Assembly: GCF_900111115.1 (NCBI RefSeq)
Contig: NZ_FOGD01000010.1
Location: 1-64,000 of the forward strand
Length of the DNA stretch: 64,000 nt
Direction: 5' to 3'
Source: Giesbergeria anulus
Lineage (GTDB): Bacteria; Pseudomonadota; Gammaproteobacteria; Burkholderiales; Burkholderiaceae_C
Below, piece after piece: positions 17,218-26,398 of this stretch (its first letter is position 1; each line of letters opens with the position of its first letter). The position numbers and the translations under genes are program-made. Below the pieces are notes generated by a model, which was not told the origin of the DNA, did no database searches, and was given only the letters and a program-made list of their open reading frames with translations.

Positions 17218-18975
17218 ATGACATTTTCCGTTCCGGGGCTGGTAGTTGCGCGTGGCATTGCCATTGGGCGCGCCGTGCTGGTGGGCTCTAGCCGCATTGA
17301 AGTAGCGCACTACTTTATTGAGCCTGCGCAGATCGAATCTGAAATCGCCCGTGTGCGCCAAGGCCGCGACACTGTGGCCGAAGAATTGCAGCGGCTGCTC
17401 GATACCATGCCCGCCGATGCGCCGCATGAGCTGGCCGCTTTGCTAGAAGTGCATTTGCTGCTGCTCAACGACGAGATACTGAGCAGTGGCGTCAAGCACT
17501 GGGTCACAGATCGCCTCTACAACGCCGAGTGGGCGCTGACCACGCAGCTAGAAGTGATCTGCCGCCAGTTTGACGAAATGGAAGACGCCTACCTGCGCGA
17601 GCGCAAGGCCGATTTGGAGCAGGTGGTAGAGCGCATTTTGCGCACCATGCAAGGTGTAGCCCAGCCGGTGCTACCACCAGTGGCGGGCACCTCGCGGCGC
17701 AAGACGCAGCAAGACCTGCTGCTCGACGATGGCATGGATGTGCCCTTGGTGCTGGTGGCACACGACCTCTCACCCGCCGATATGCTGCAATTCAAAAGCA
17801 GCGTTTTTGCCGGTTTTGTCACGGATGTGGGCGGCAAAACCTCGCACACCGCCATTGTGGCGCGCAGCATGGACATCCCTGCCGTGGTGGGTGCGCGCAT
17901 GGCCAGCCAATTGGTGCGCCCAGACGACTGGGTGATTATTGATGGCGATGCCGGGGTCATCATTGTCGATCCATCGCCGATCATTTTGGCCGAATACGGC
18001 TATCGCCAGCGCCAAATCGAGCTAGAGCGCGAGCGCTTGATGCGGTTGCTGCATACGCCCTCTATCACGCTGGATGGTCAGAAAGTTGAACTGCTGGCCA
18101 ACATTGAGCAACCCGCCGATGCCGCCAGCGCCGTGCGTGCTGGCGCGGTAGGGGTGGGCTTGTTCCGCACCGAATTTTTGTTCATGGGCCGCCACGGCAA
18201 CCTGCCCGACGAAGAAGAACAGTTCCAAGCCTACCGCAATGCTGTGGATGGCATGCAGGGCCTGCCTGTCACCATCCGCACCATTGACGTCGGGGCCGAC
18301 AAGCCCTTAGACAAAGCGCACAAAGACGACCACCTGAACCCAGCCTTGGGCTTGCGCGCCATCCGCTGGAGCTTGGCCGATCCGGCCATGTTTCGGGTGC
18401 AGTTGCGCGCCTTGCTGCGTGCGGCGGCATATGGCAAGATCAACCTGCTGTTTCCAATGCTGGCCCATGCCAGCGAGATCCACCAGACCTTGGCCCAAGT
18501 GAATCTGGCCCGCACTGAATTGGACGCACGCGGGCAAGCCTATGGCCCAGTGCGTTTGGGAGCGATGGTCGAGGTGCCTGCGGCAGCGCTGATCGTGCGC
18601 ACCTTTTTGCGCTATTTTGATTTTCTCTCCATTGGCACCAACGACCTGATCCAGTACACCTTGGCCATTGACCGCGCCGATGAGTCGGTGTCACACCTGT
18701 ACGACCCGCTGCACCCCGCCGTGCTGCGCTTGGTGGCCGAAGTGATTGCCGAGTGCCAAGCGCAAGGCAAAAGCGTGTCGGTGTGTGGCGAAACTGCCGG
18801 TGATGTGGGCATGACCCGTTTGCTGCTGGGGCTAGGATTGCGCAGCTTTTCTATGCACCCGGCGCAAATTTTGACCATCAAGCAAGAGGTGCTGCGCGCC
18901 GACACGCGCAAGCTGGCCCCTTGGGCGCAGCAGGTGCTAGAGGCCGAAGAACCCGCCCTGCTGCTGGGCCATTAA
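17218..18975 (+). CDS. ptsI: PTS enzyme I (phosphoenolpyruvate-protein phosphotransferase)
   Basis: EI autophosphorylates with PEP and passes phosphate to HPr. The protein is 585 aa, close to the usual 575. The phosphohistidine is in GGKTSHTAIVARS (about residue 215). The PEP-binding TIM barrel has TIRTIDVGADKPL, and the catalytic Cys is in SVCGETAGD near the C-terminus. The start MTFSVPGL at 17218 follows an AGAGAGG-like site. The frame is open 25 codons further upstream, overlapping ptsH. Confidence 0.96.
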   Translation: MTFSVPGLVVARGIAIGRAVLVGSSRIEVAHYFIEPAQIESEIARVRQGRDTVAEELQRLLDTMPADAPHELAALLEVHLLLLNDEILSSGVKHWVTDRLYNAEWALTTQLEVICRQFDEMEDAYLRERKADLEQVVERILRTMQGVAQPVLPPVAGTSRRKTQQDLLLDDGMDVPLVLVAHDLSPADMLQFKSSVFAGFVTDVGGKTSHTAIVARSMDIPAVVGARMASQLVRPDDWVIIDGDAGVIIVDPSPIILAEYGYRQRQIELERERLMRLLHTPSITLDGQKVELLANIEQPADAASAVRAGAVGVGLFRTEFLFMGRHGNLPDEEEQFQAYRNAVDGMQGLPVTIRTIDVGADKPLDKAHKDDHLNPALGLRAIRWSLADPAMFRVQLRALLRAAAYGKINLLFPMLAHASEIHQTLAQVNLARTELDARGQAYGPVRLGAMVEVPAAALIVRTFLRYFDFLSIGTNDLIQYTLAIDRADESVSHLYDPLHPAVLRLVAEVIAECQAQGKSVSVCGETAGDVGMTRLLLGLGLRSFSMHPAQILTIKQEVLRADTRKLAPWAQQVLEAEEPALLLGH

Positions 18976-18979
18976 CGCA

Positions 18980-20113
18980 TTACCGAGGCCACAGCACCCA
19001 CAAGCGCAGGTTCTGCTTGAGCCGCCCGGCAATATCACCCGCCTGCGTGCCCCAGCCAGTAAAGTAGTCGGCGCGCACAGCCCCCACAATAGCGCTGCCG
19101 GTGTCTTGGGCCATCACCAGCCGCTGGATTTGGCCGGTGGGGCCGCTGGAGGCCATCCATACCGGGGTGCCATACGGAATGCTTTGGCGATCTACGGCAA
19201 TCGAGCGCCCCGGCGTGAGCGCTACCCCTTGGGCACCACGGGGGCCAAACTCGGCATCCAAGCCCTGCAAGGGTTCTTCTTTAAAAAACACATAGCGCGG
19301 ATTGCTCCAGAGCAGTTCTTGTACCCGCTGTGGGTTTTGCCCAATCCATGCCTGAATGCCGGGCCAAGAGGCATCACGGATCAGCCCTTGGTCTAGCAGC
19401 CAACGGCCCACGCTTCGGTAGGGGTGGTCATTGGTGCCCGCAAAGGCCAAGCGTACCAGCCGCACGCGGCCATCGGGCTCGGTGATGCGCAAGCGCCCGG
19501 AACCTTGGATGTGCAGCACCAGCGCTTCAATCGGGTCAGCCACCCACGCAATGGCCCGGCCTTGCAACGCCGCTTGGGCTTCGGGCAGGGTATCGATTTG
19601 CTGGCGCGAGTACCAAGGCTTGCGTGCGCCCAAGCTGGCCGGGGGGCTGTACAGCGGCACGTTGTAGCCAGCGCTGGGCAGGCGCATGGCGTTGAGTTCT
19701 GGCTCGTAATAACCAGTAAGCAGGCCATCGGCATTGCCGCTGGCAGCCTCAACGCGGTAGGGCTGGAAACGCGCAAACAAAAAGGCGCGCTGCTCTTGGG
19801 CGGTGCCGATGCTCAAACGGCGCACTTGGGGGCACAGACTCTGAAACGCCGGGTGCGGGCGCTCGCAACTGCGCACCCAAGCGTTCCATGCTTCGTGCAG
19901 GGCGTCTTCATCCAAGCCGGGCAGTTCTTGCCAAGGCACAGGAATCCAGCGGCTGCCAGACTGGGCAATAGGAGGCACACCGGGCAGGGCCGCAGGGGGC
20001 ACGGGCAAGGGGGCGGGCGCTGAATAAGGTGGCTCAGGCGGCGCAGTGGAACAAGCCGTTAGCACGGCGGCCACCACAGCGGCCATGCCAAGGCGCAGGG
20101 ATGCGATTGTCAT
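18980..20113 (-). CDS. mltA: Membrane-bound lytic murein transglycosylase A
   Basis: An outer-membrane lipoprotein that cleaves peptidoglycan glycan strands. The 377-aa protein has a signal peptide with lipobox VLTAC (Cys21), then a Pro-rich linker and the MltA domain (LLTGYYEPELNA, HIQGSGRLRITEPDG). The C-terminal 3D domain contains RLVMAQDTGSAIVGAVRADYF in two parts, with the conserved catalytic Asp in MAQDTGSAI. It is convergent with ptsI, only 4 nt apart. Confidence 0.95.
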   Translation of the reverse strand: MTIASLRLGMAAVVAAVLTACSTAPPEPPYSAPAPLPVPPAALPGVPPIAQSGSRWIPVPWQELPGLDEDALHEAWNAWVRSCERPHPAFQSLCPQVRRLSIGTAQEQRAFLFARFQPYRVEAASGNADGLLTGYYEPELNAMRLPSAGYNVPLYSPPASLGARKPWYSRQQIDTLPEAQAALQGRAIAWVADPIEALVLHIQGSGRLRITEPDGRVRLVRLAFAGTNDHPYRSVGRWLLDQGLIRDASWPGIQAWIGQNPQRVQELLWSNPRYVFFKEEPLQGLDAEFGPRGAQGVALTPGRSIAVDRQSIPYGTPVWMASSGPTGQIQRLVMAQDTGSAIVGAVRADYFTGWGTQAGDIAGRLKQNLRLWVLWPR

Positions 20114-20323
20114 GGGGGCCGATTGTGCGACACATCGTCTTACAGCGGCATAGCAACGGGGCTGTTAAGGTGTGTTGGGGCAGGTTTGCAATGGCCTGCC
20201 TCATTCAGATGGCACGGTGGCTGGTTTCATTGCAGAAGTTCCAGACCTGATTGACCTCACGTGCCATCGCAGACTCAGGGTTTTGGTGCAATCTATGCTG
20301 TGTATTTTGCAATCCAGATCAGT

Positions 20324-20788
20324 TTATAACCAATAAGCACGCTTCTGAACTATGCGATGAGTGACATTGTCTACGTCAACATTTATCACATTCGACATCC
20401 CAGAACCCCAAGAAAATGACTCATATGAATAATTAGCGCAGCCTATGCAATTATCATGAACACTCTTCTCTGGCGGATTGTATTGACATCCTAAAATTTT
20501 ATTTACATCATCAAGAGTCATGCCAATTTTAATCAAATCAAAATTGGCTTGCGTGATAGTATCCCTTCCACAAACACGCAATCCCGCTGGTGCCTGACTA
20601 ACAATTCCAGTGTCAACCACTTCAAAAGAAAGTGGACGAATTCTAGGAAAGTTATAACGCACACCATCAATCTGGACACTAGGGATGGTGATTATATTCT
20701 GCTCTACATCGTAGCCAGTACGAGTAGCATGAACCTGCCCAGCAAATAACAAAGCGGACATTGTTGCGACTATATAACGAGCGATCAT
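20324..20788 (-). CDS. Secreted protein with BamE/SmpA-like motif
   Basis: A 154-aa protein with a signal peptide (residues 1-21, ending AGQVHA) and a central GMTLDDVNKILG segment. This matches the helical motif of BamE/SmpA-like and DUF3862-type lipoprotein domains, though there is no lipobox. It has four Cys in the mature part (RVCGRD, LGCQYN, NCIGCANY), possibly disulfide-bonded. Composition is AT-rich compared with neighbours, suggesting acquisition. Function unknown. Confidence 0.65.
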   Translation of the reverse strand: MIARYIVATMSALLFAGQVHATRTGYDVEQNIITIPSVQIDGVRYNFPRIRPLSFEVVDTGIVSQAPAGLRVCGRDTITQANFDLIKIGMTLDDVNKILGCQYNPPEKSVHDNCIGCANYSYESFSWGSGMSNVINVDVDNVTHRIVQKRAYWL

Positions 20789-21376
20789 AATCTACCTTTC
20801 ATTCCCAAGTGGTGGCACCAAAAACAATCTCACCGGAAACAGCATCGCCCTCAATAAGCATTAAAGTAAATTTATTTACAAATACCCATAAAAACCAAGC
20901 CATTTCCTAAGATTCAATCTTAGCACCACCCATTCAAATCATTCGATATAAAACAAATTATTACTTTAAGTTACCTTTACGAACAAAATAGAGTAGTAGC
21001 AGGAACGGTTAGCATAACTTCCCTTGAAAAGGAGTCAAGCATTAAGTAACATTTTGCAAATATTGTAGATTTTTTATTGGGAATGGTAAATTTTTGGCGA
21101 TGATCGACACTACCTGCACCTAGCTTGCGCCTGACCTGACAAGATTGATCCGGGTAGGTGTAGCGCCTAGAGCCAGCGTCGCCCAGCCATCCAAATTGCT
21201 GGGCAAGCCCTTCGATAAAAATCAGAATTTTATTTTCACTGTGTTCGGTTGCGCACAGACCCGATGGTTGTGGCTGCTTATTATTTCTTCACATGCTTCA
21301 CAAAGCGCATGTGTCGGTAGAAACCTGCATCCGGCTGTTCTCGATTCATCCATTACTATCACTAGGAATTACGAAT
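20789..21376. other. AT-rich intergenic region
   Basis: About 590 nt with no ORF that looks coding. The left half is strongly AT-rich, like the neighbouring secreted-protein gene. The right half returns to average composition and holds the upstream region of the coiled-coil protein gene, with an AGGAATT stretch just before its ATG at 21377. I saw no RNA gene or repeat here. Confidence 0.5.
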
Positions 21377-21724
21377 ATGTCACAACGCGCTGCCTACATT
21401 GAGAAGATGGAACTTCAAATCGACAAGCTGAATAAGAAAATGCTGGGCCTCGAAACCTCGGCACAGGAAGCCAAAGAAGAAGCACGTCAAAAATACAAGG
21501 AAGAAATGGGGAAATTGCGTCAGCAATCCAAGGTTGCCGCCGCCAAGCTAGACGAACTCAAAGTGGCCGGTGCTGATTCTTGGGCCACGTTGGTGGCCGA
21601 TATGGAGAAGATTCACGATTCTTTTACGCATTCTTTCTTCTCATTCTTCCAAATCCCCAACACCAGCGAGCCTGCGGCCACATCGACAAAAGCAGAAACT
21701 GCTACCGCTCCTAAAAAATCTTAA
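21377..21724 (+). CDS. Small coiled-coil protein
   Basis: A 115-aa soluble protein dominated by charged heptads (YIEKMELQIDKLNKKMLGLE, then AKEEARQKYKEEMGKLRQQS), so a coiled coil is likely from about residue 5 to 75. The tail is Ala/Thr-rich. Similar short proteins are annotated as hypothetical in related genomes. No enzymatic motif is visible. It is followed by a good bidirectional terminator. The start MSQRAAYIEK at 21377 is preferred to the ATG at 21293. Confidence 0.7.
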   Translation: MSQRAAYIEKMELQIDKLNKKMLGLETSAQEAKEEARQKYKEEMGKLRQQSKVAAAKLDELKVAGADSWATLVADMEKIHDSFTHSFFSFFQIPNTSEPAATSTKAETATAPKKS

Positions 21725-21752
21725 AAGCAGCGCGTACTTTTTGCAGTTTCAA

Positions 21753-21785
21753 AAAATCAGGGGCCATAAGCCCCTGATTTCTTAT
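21753..21785. terminator. Bidirectional intrinsic terminator
   Basis: AAATCAGGGGC and GCCCCTGATTT form an 11-bp stem around CATAA with A- and T-rich flanks on both sides. It lies between the coiled-coil gene (+) and the convergent cytochrome c peroxidase gene (-) and can serve both. Confidence 0.85.
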
Positions 21786-21790
21786 ACTGC

Positions 21791-23026
21791 TCAATGGTTT
21801 TTCCATCCATCGGAGAGTGTTTTTAAGAATGCGATTAGATCATCGATTTCTGCATCGTTCAGTGCTGGAGCTTGCCCCGGTTGGCGGCCATAAGGTGCTT
21901 CAGCGGTATTAACGTTGGCTTGCCACTGCACCGGTATATCATCAAATTTTTGCACACTGCCATCGGCATTGAGCGGATACCACTTTTCGGGATTGGTATC
22001 GCGTTGCACATAAAAGTTTAGTGCATCTTTGAGCGTATTGAATTTGCCATTGTGAAAGAATGTTTGGCGCAAGGCCACATTGCGCAATGAGGGCACCTTG
22101 AAGGCCCCGCACAAATCTTGCCGTGCTGCTAGCTCCGGGCGCGCACACAGCCCCAAATCGAAATAACTGGGATCGTTGTTGGCGGTAATATTGCGGTTGC
22201 GGGGAACGCCTAAATTGTCGTAAGTAAAGTCGGTAAACAGGGGATGGCTACCATCGGCACTTTTGCCTGATGGGTGGCATGCGGCGCAGTTGCCTTTGTT
22301 CTCGTCATTAAACAGTGCCAAGCCACGGGCCTCTGGTGCCGTGAGCGTGGCTTGGCCGCGCAACACAGCGTCGTACTTGCTGGTATAGGCGTTGAACTCG
22401 CTGTCTTCGCGTTGGTAACGCTCTAGGGCTTGGAGTAGCTTGTCAAACGCCACATCGGTGTTTTGCAGCACCTCAGCGCCATAAAGCGCCTTGAAGTTGC
22501 TGGCCCATGCGGTTTGCCCGATTTTGGCAACCACGCTGGCTTTGTCTGGGTTAGCCATTTCGCGGGGGTTCAACAGCGGCCCGGCGGCTTGCTCGGCCAA
22601 GGTGTTGGCCCGCCCATCCCAAAAAAATCCACCCGTTGGGGTGTCTTCTTCGTCAAAGTGAAAGGGCGTGTTTTTTGCCAAGTAGCGCAGTGCCGGAGAG
22701 GTGCGCAAGCCCTGAACATCTAAATGCTGACCGCCCAATTGCGCGGCCAGTGCATTGGGCGCGCTGTGCCCCGACGCGCTGGCATGGCAACTGGCACAAG
22801 ACTGCTGGCCTGAGGCGGAAAGCAGCGGCTCATGAAAGGCACGCTCGCCCAAGGCGGCCTCTGGGCTTAAAGTGGACTGTGTACCGTCGCCACTACAACC
22901 GGCCAGTACACCCACCGCCAACAGACATCCAACCCAAGAAGTGCGAAAAGCAGTGCAAAAAAGCATAAGAAGAAGGCCAATAGCGGCGCAGTGAATGGGC
23001 AAATTGCCATTCACAATTCTAAACAA
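21791..23026 (-). CDS. Di-haem cytochrome c peroxidase (MauG/CCP family)
   Basis: A 411-aa exported di-haem peroxidase. The haem-binding motifs are CASCH (about residue 77) and CAACH (about residue 242). Around them are the family segments WDGRANTLAEQAAGPLLNP and PSLRNVALRQTFFHNGKF. An N-terminal lipobox-like GVLAGC suggests a lipoprotein. A later Met (MLFCTAF, about 20 codons in) would give a normal signal peptide and is an alternative start. The role is probably periplasmic H2O2 reduction. Confidence 0.88.
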   Translation of the reverse strand: MFRIVNGNLPIHCAAIGLLLMLFCTAFRTSWVGCLLAVGVLAGCSGDGTQSTLSPEAALGERAFHEPLLSASGQQSCASCHASASGHSAPNALAAQLGGQHLDVQGLRTSPALRYLAKNTPFHFDEEDTPTGGFFWDGRANTLAEQAAGPLLNPREMANPDKASVVAKIGQTAWASNFKALYGAEVLQNTDVAFDKLLQALERYQREDSEFNAYTSKYDAVLRGQATLTAPEARGLALFNDENKGNCAACHPSGKSADGSHPLFTDFTYDNLGVPRNRNITANNDPSYFDLGLCARPELAARQDLCGAFKVPSLRNVALRQTFFHNGKFNTLKDALNFYVQRDTNPEKWYPLNADGSVQKFDDIPVQWQANVNTAEAPYGRQPGQAPALNDAEIDDLIAFLKTLSDGWKNH

Positions 23027-23082
23027 GAATTATTCTTAATTGTAAGAATATACCGCACGTGTGTGCCACCAGCGGCGCTTTT

Positions 23083-23712
23083 TCAGTGGCTGGGGCGTAG
23101 CAAATTGGCCAGCTCGACCGCCGATTTGACTTGCATTTTGTCGAACACGCGCGCGCGGTGGACTTCCACCGTGCGCACGCTGATGTCCAACTGGTCGGCA
23201 ATCAGCTTGTTGGGCAGCCCCTCGACCACACATTGCATCACGGCGCGCTCGCGCTCAGTGAGATCGGCCAAGCGGCACTGCACGCTCTGGCGCTGGCGCA
23301 GGTGCTCCAAATGCTGCGCCGATTGGGCCAGTGCCTGCTCAATGCGGTCTACCAAGGCGTTGTCGGAAAAGGGTTTTTCGCAAAAATCAAACGCGCCGCG
23401 CTTGACGCTATCGACAGCAGTGGGCACATCGGCATGGCCGGTTAGAAAGATCACTGGCATGGCGGCCACAGCGCCACGGGCCAGCAGGGCGTCAAACAGG
23501 GCCAACCCGCTCATGCCCGGCATACGCACATCCAGCAGTAGGCAGCAAGGCTGGGGCGTGCCGCTGCGCAGGGCCAGTGCGACCTCCAACGCCTCGGCGC
23601 TGGCGTAGGTCTCACTGGGCAGGCGGCGCGAGCGCAACAGCCAGGCGAGCGCCTCGCGTACGCTGGCATCGTCATCAACGATATAAACGGTGGCATTGGC
23701 AACAGGCTCCAT
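23083..23712 (-). CDS. Two-component response regulator, FixJ/TtrR (LuxR-HTH) type
   Basis: A 209-aa regulator. The receiver domain has the acidic pair YIVDDD, the phospho-Asp in LLLDVRMPGMSG, the Thr in IFLTGHAD and the Lys in CEKPFSD. The C-terminal LuxR-type HTH is LADLTERERAVMQCVVEG to ISVRTVEVHRARVFDKM. Such regulators normally sit next to a PAS-type histidine kinase, but none is adjacent. A kinase of the matching class is at 57932-60010. The gene is 57 nt downstream of nothing obvious and convergent with no partner, so it looks orphan. Confidence 0.9.
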   Translation of the reverse strand: MEPVANATVYIVDDDASVREALAWLLRSRRLPSETYASAEALEVALALRSGTPQPCCLLLDVRMPGMSGLALFDALLARGAVAAMPVIFLTGHADVPTAVDSVKRGAFDFCEKPFSDNALVDRIEQALAQSAQHLEHLRQRQSVQCRLADLTERERAVMQCVVEGLPNKLIADQLDISVRTVEVHRARVFDKMQVKSAVELANLLRPSH

Positions 23713-24232
23713 AGTCTTCTCAGGTTTTTTCTGGTTCGGGTGCGGTGGTGGGCACGGTCAAGAAGAGTACCGCAGGCAGCACCACCTTTTTAGGCGGTAG
23801 CTTTTGCCATCTTCCAAGAAGTGGCACCTATCTATAGACATTACAGCGCCACTTCACGCACTGCTCCATCCAGTAGTTCTTGGGGGACACTGTGTGTGTT
23901 TTCAGTGCAGCTACCAACCGTTAACCGTTGTTGGCCGTACAGATTAAATCGGGCCTCGTCTCGGCGCAAGCCTTCACTCAGGTAGGAGGTGAGCAGCGTT
24001 TGGTAGCCTGCCAAACCTCACTTAGGGGCCATGCAAAAATCGTACTCTTCCCCCCTATTGTTACAAAGGGAGCGCTTGCGAGGCCTGTGCCGCAGTGCAA
24101 TTGGCAATCGGACTGCTGTTGTACTTATAAAAAAATGATGGCGTTGCGCTGCTAGCATGGCAAACTGTCATGTTGTTGACAATTGCCCAAAAATTTTGCG
24201 GCTAGATACATTTTCCAAAGGAGTTCCTCACC
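23713..24232. other. Intergenic region before a chemoreceptor gene
   Basis: About 520 nt without a supported gene. It contains the divergent upstream regions of the response regulator (-) and the chemoreceptor (+). A TTGACA occurs near 24175 and an AAAGGAG ribosome binding site lies before the chemoreceptor ATG. No clear -10, repeat or RNA gene was found. Confidence 0.45.
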
Positions 24233-25987
24233 ATGACGATCAATTCGCTCATGCGCCATTTCACTATCCGTACGCGCATGTTGGGTGCTATTGGGGTCGT
24301 GATGGGTTTGCTCGCGCTGCTGGGAGGCTCGGGTTTGCTGGGGATGTACCGCATCACCGTACTGACCGAAAAATTTTTGATCATGTCTTACAGCGAGCTG
24401 CAATTGCTAGGTCAGTTGCGCACCGAGCTCGGTGCCGTGCGGCTGTACGAAAAAGACATGATCATCAACTACGAAAAGTCTGCGGCGGTGCGTGAGGCAC
24501 ACCGTCGCTGGCAGGCTAGCCTGCAAAAGACCGAGGAACTGACAAAAAAAATGCAGGAGGGTGAGCCAGATGAGGACAACGCCATTGCGGAAAAACTGTG
24601 GGAGGCAATAGCAGCCTACCGTGACCAATTTGCCCCCATCGTGCGCCAATTAGAGAATGAGGGCTACGATTCGGCCACGGTGGCCAACCGCCTGAGCCGC
24701 CATGCGGTGGCCCAGTTTGATGCAGCCGACAAGCTGCGCATGGAGCTAGAAGCATCATTGGAGCGAGAAGCCAAAGAAGCAGTAGCTATGCAAGAGCACC
24801 TGACACTCCAAACACAGTGGCTGTTTGGTTTACTGATGGTATTGACTGTGTTGATCGTGGCACCCACCACGGTGCTCAATATGAACTCAATTTGTCGCCC
24901 GCTGGCAGAGGCCGAGCGCTTGGCCAAAGCCATTGCTGGGGGTGATCTGTCGCAGCGGTTGGAGGTGACAGGCCAAGACGAAGTGGCTAATTTGCAACGC
25001 TCTTTGCTCGATATGCAGCAGGGATTGAGCGGACTGGTGGCCCAAGTGCGTGATGCCAGCAGCAATATTGCAACGGCCAGTGCCGAAATCGCGATGGGCA
25101 ACCAAGATTTGTCTTCGCGCACCGAGCAAACCGCCCAACACGCCCAAGGGGCCGTTGGCTTTTTGTCACAACTGACTACTACGGTGCAACAGGCGGCCTC
25201 GTCGGCACAGTTGGCCAATCAGTTGGCGTTGTCGGCCTCTAGCACCGCCAGCAATGGCGGCACAGTGGTGGCCCATGCGGTGGGCAGTATGCACGGCATT
25301 GCGCACTCGAGCCGCAAAATTGCCGACATCATCAGCGTGATTGATGGCATTGCATTTCAAACCAACATTTTGGCGCTCAATGCGGCAGTAGAGGCTGCGC
25401 GTGCCGGTGAGCAGGGCCGGGGCTTTGCTGTGGTGGCCTCCGAGGTGCGCAGTTTGGCCGGGCGCAGTGCTGCGGCTGCCAAAGAAATCAAAACCCTGAT
25501 TGATGCCAGTGTACAAGCGGTAGATGGCGGTGTGCGCCATGTAGAGGATGCGGGCCGAGTGATGGGAGAGATGGTGCAAAGCGTGCAGCACGTGGGTGAC
25601 ATCATTGGTGAGATCAGTGCAGCAGCTTCTGAGCAGTCCAGTGGTATTGGTCAGGTCAATGATTCGGTGGCCGAGATTGACCGCATGACACAGCAAAATT
25701 CGGCGTTGGTTGAGCAGTCGGCAGCCGCCGCGCAGTCGCTGCGCGAACAGGCCCGGCGCTTGTCGCAGGTGGTGCAACAATTTCACTTGGCTGATGATGG
25801 TTTGAGGGTTTTCTCGCCATTTTCTGCTTCTGCTTCTGCTTCTGCTTCTGCTTCTGCTTCTGCTTCTGCTTCTGCTTCTGCTTCTGCTTCTGCTTCTGCT
25901 TCTGCTTCTGCTTCTGCTGTCACGCGCACGGCTCCAGCTTTACCCACGGCAGTACGGCGCAGCGCGCCTCGCCTTGGTCAGGCGTAA
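24233..25987 (+). CDS. Methyl-accepting chemotaxis protein with Ser-Ala repeat tail
   Basis: A 584-aa chemoreceptor. TM1 is about residues 12-32, then a four-helix-bundle-like periplasmic domain, TM2 about 195-215, a HAMP domain and the signalling domain with the hairpin tip [20 protein letters not shown]. The start [10 protein letters not shown] follows an AAAGGAG site. After the signalling domain, residues about 531-562 are a pure Ser-Ala repeat encoded by 16 copies of TTCTGC, followed by a short basic end. There is no C-terminal CheR/CheB docking pentapeptide. The ligand is unknown. Confidence 0.92.
   Translation: MTINSLMRHFTIRTRMLGAIGVVMGLLALLGGSGLLGMYRITVLTEKFLIMSYSELQLLGQLRTELGAVRLYEKDMIINYEKSAAVREAHRRWQASLQKTEELTKKMQEGEPDEDNAIAEKLWEAIAAYRDQFAPIVRQLENEGYDSATVANRLSRHAVAQFDAADKLRMELEASLEREAKEAVAMQEHLTLQTQWLFGLLMVLTVLIVAPTTVLNMNSICRPLAEAERLAKAIAGGDLSQRLEVTGQDEVANLQRSLLDMQQGLSGLVAQVRDASSNIATASAEIAMGNQDLSSRTEQTAQHAQGAVGFLSQLTTTVQQAASSAQLANQLALSASSTASNGGTVVAHAVGSMHGIAHSSRKIADIISVIDGIAFQTNILALNAAVEAARAGEQGRGFAVVASEVRSLAGRSAAAAKEIKTLIDASVQAVDGGVRHVEDAGRVMGEMVQSVQHVGDIIGEISAAASEQSSGIGQVNDSVAEIDRMTQQNSALVEQSAAAAQSLREQARRLSQVVQQFHLADDGLRVFSPFSASASASASASASASASASASASASASASASAVTRTAPALPTAVRRSAPRLGQA
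25822..25917 (+). repeat. (TTCTGC)16 microsatellite inside the chemoreceptor gene
   Basis: Sixteen perfect tandem copies of a 6-nt unit encode 16 Ser-Ala dipeptides near the C-terminus of the chemoreceptor. Because the unit is two codons, gain or loss of copies changes length but not frame. Perfect identity of all units suggests recent expansion by slippage. The number may also be affected by assembly. Confidence 0.95.
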
Positions 25988-26005
25988 AAACGGGGGGGTT
26001 ATGCC

Positions 26006-26377
26006 ATGACAACCAAGCACTTTGGCTTTCGTGTGGCGGCTGTGCTGCTCTTATGGGGCAGCTTGGCCGGGGCACCTGCCTTGGGCATGAACAAATGCAC
26101 CAGCCCCAACGGCGGTGTGACCTACCAAGACGACGCTTGCACCCTTGGCAGGGCAGAAAAAGCCAACATTCCGCATTACACGCCACCACCACCGCCAGGT
26201 GCTGCGGCTGTTGCCACTGCAGTAGTGCCGGTGGCCGGCACTGCGCCGCCACCTAGCACTCCCAAGGCCAAAGCCAAGGGCCTGCCTGAGGATGCAGTGG
26301 TGCATACCGGCCCACGTGGGGGCCGCTACATTATTTTGCCCACCGGCAAAAAGCGCTACCTACCCAAAGAGTCTTGA
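26006..26377 (+). CDS. Exported DUF4124-like protein with a PBCV-type basic C-terminal motif
   Basis: A 123-aa protein with a signal peptide (about residues 1-27), a DUF4124-like start (KCTSPNGGVTYQDDAC, two Cys), a Pro/Ala-rich linker and a C-terminal HTGPRGGRYIILPTGKKRY. The last resembles the PBCV-specific basic adaptor motif. It is 18 nt downstream of the chemoreceptor and may be cotranscribed. Function unknown. Confidence 0.75.
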   Translation: MTTKHFGFRVAAVLLLWGSLAGAPALGMNKCTSPNGGVTYQDDACTLGRAEKANIPHYTPPPPPGAAAVATAVVPVAGTAPPPSTPKAKAKGLPEDAVVHTGPRGGRYIILPTGKKRYLPKES

Positions 26378-26398
26378 GCTGGGTGCAAGGCGGCGGCT

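Noticed and set aside
20160-20330. RNA gene or promoter in the 210-nt gap after the mltA start
   Set aside because: No consistent fold or promoter pattern was seen.
25822-25917. CRISPR-like array from the TTCTGC repeat
   Set aside because: Units are 6 nt, contiguous and without spacers. It is a coding microsatellite.
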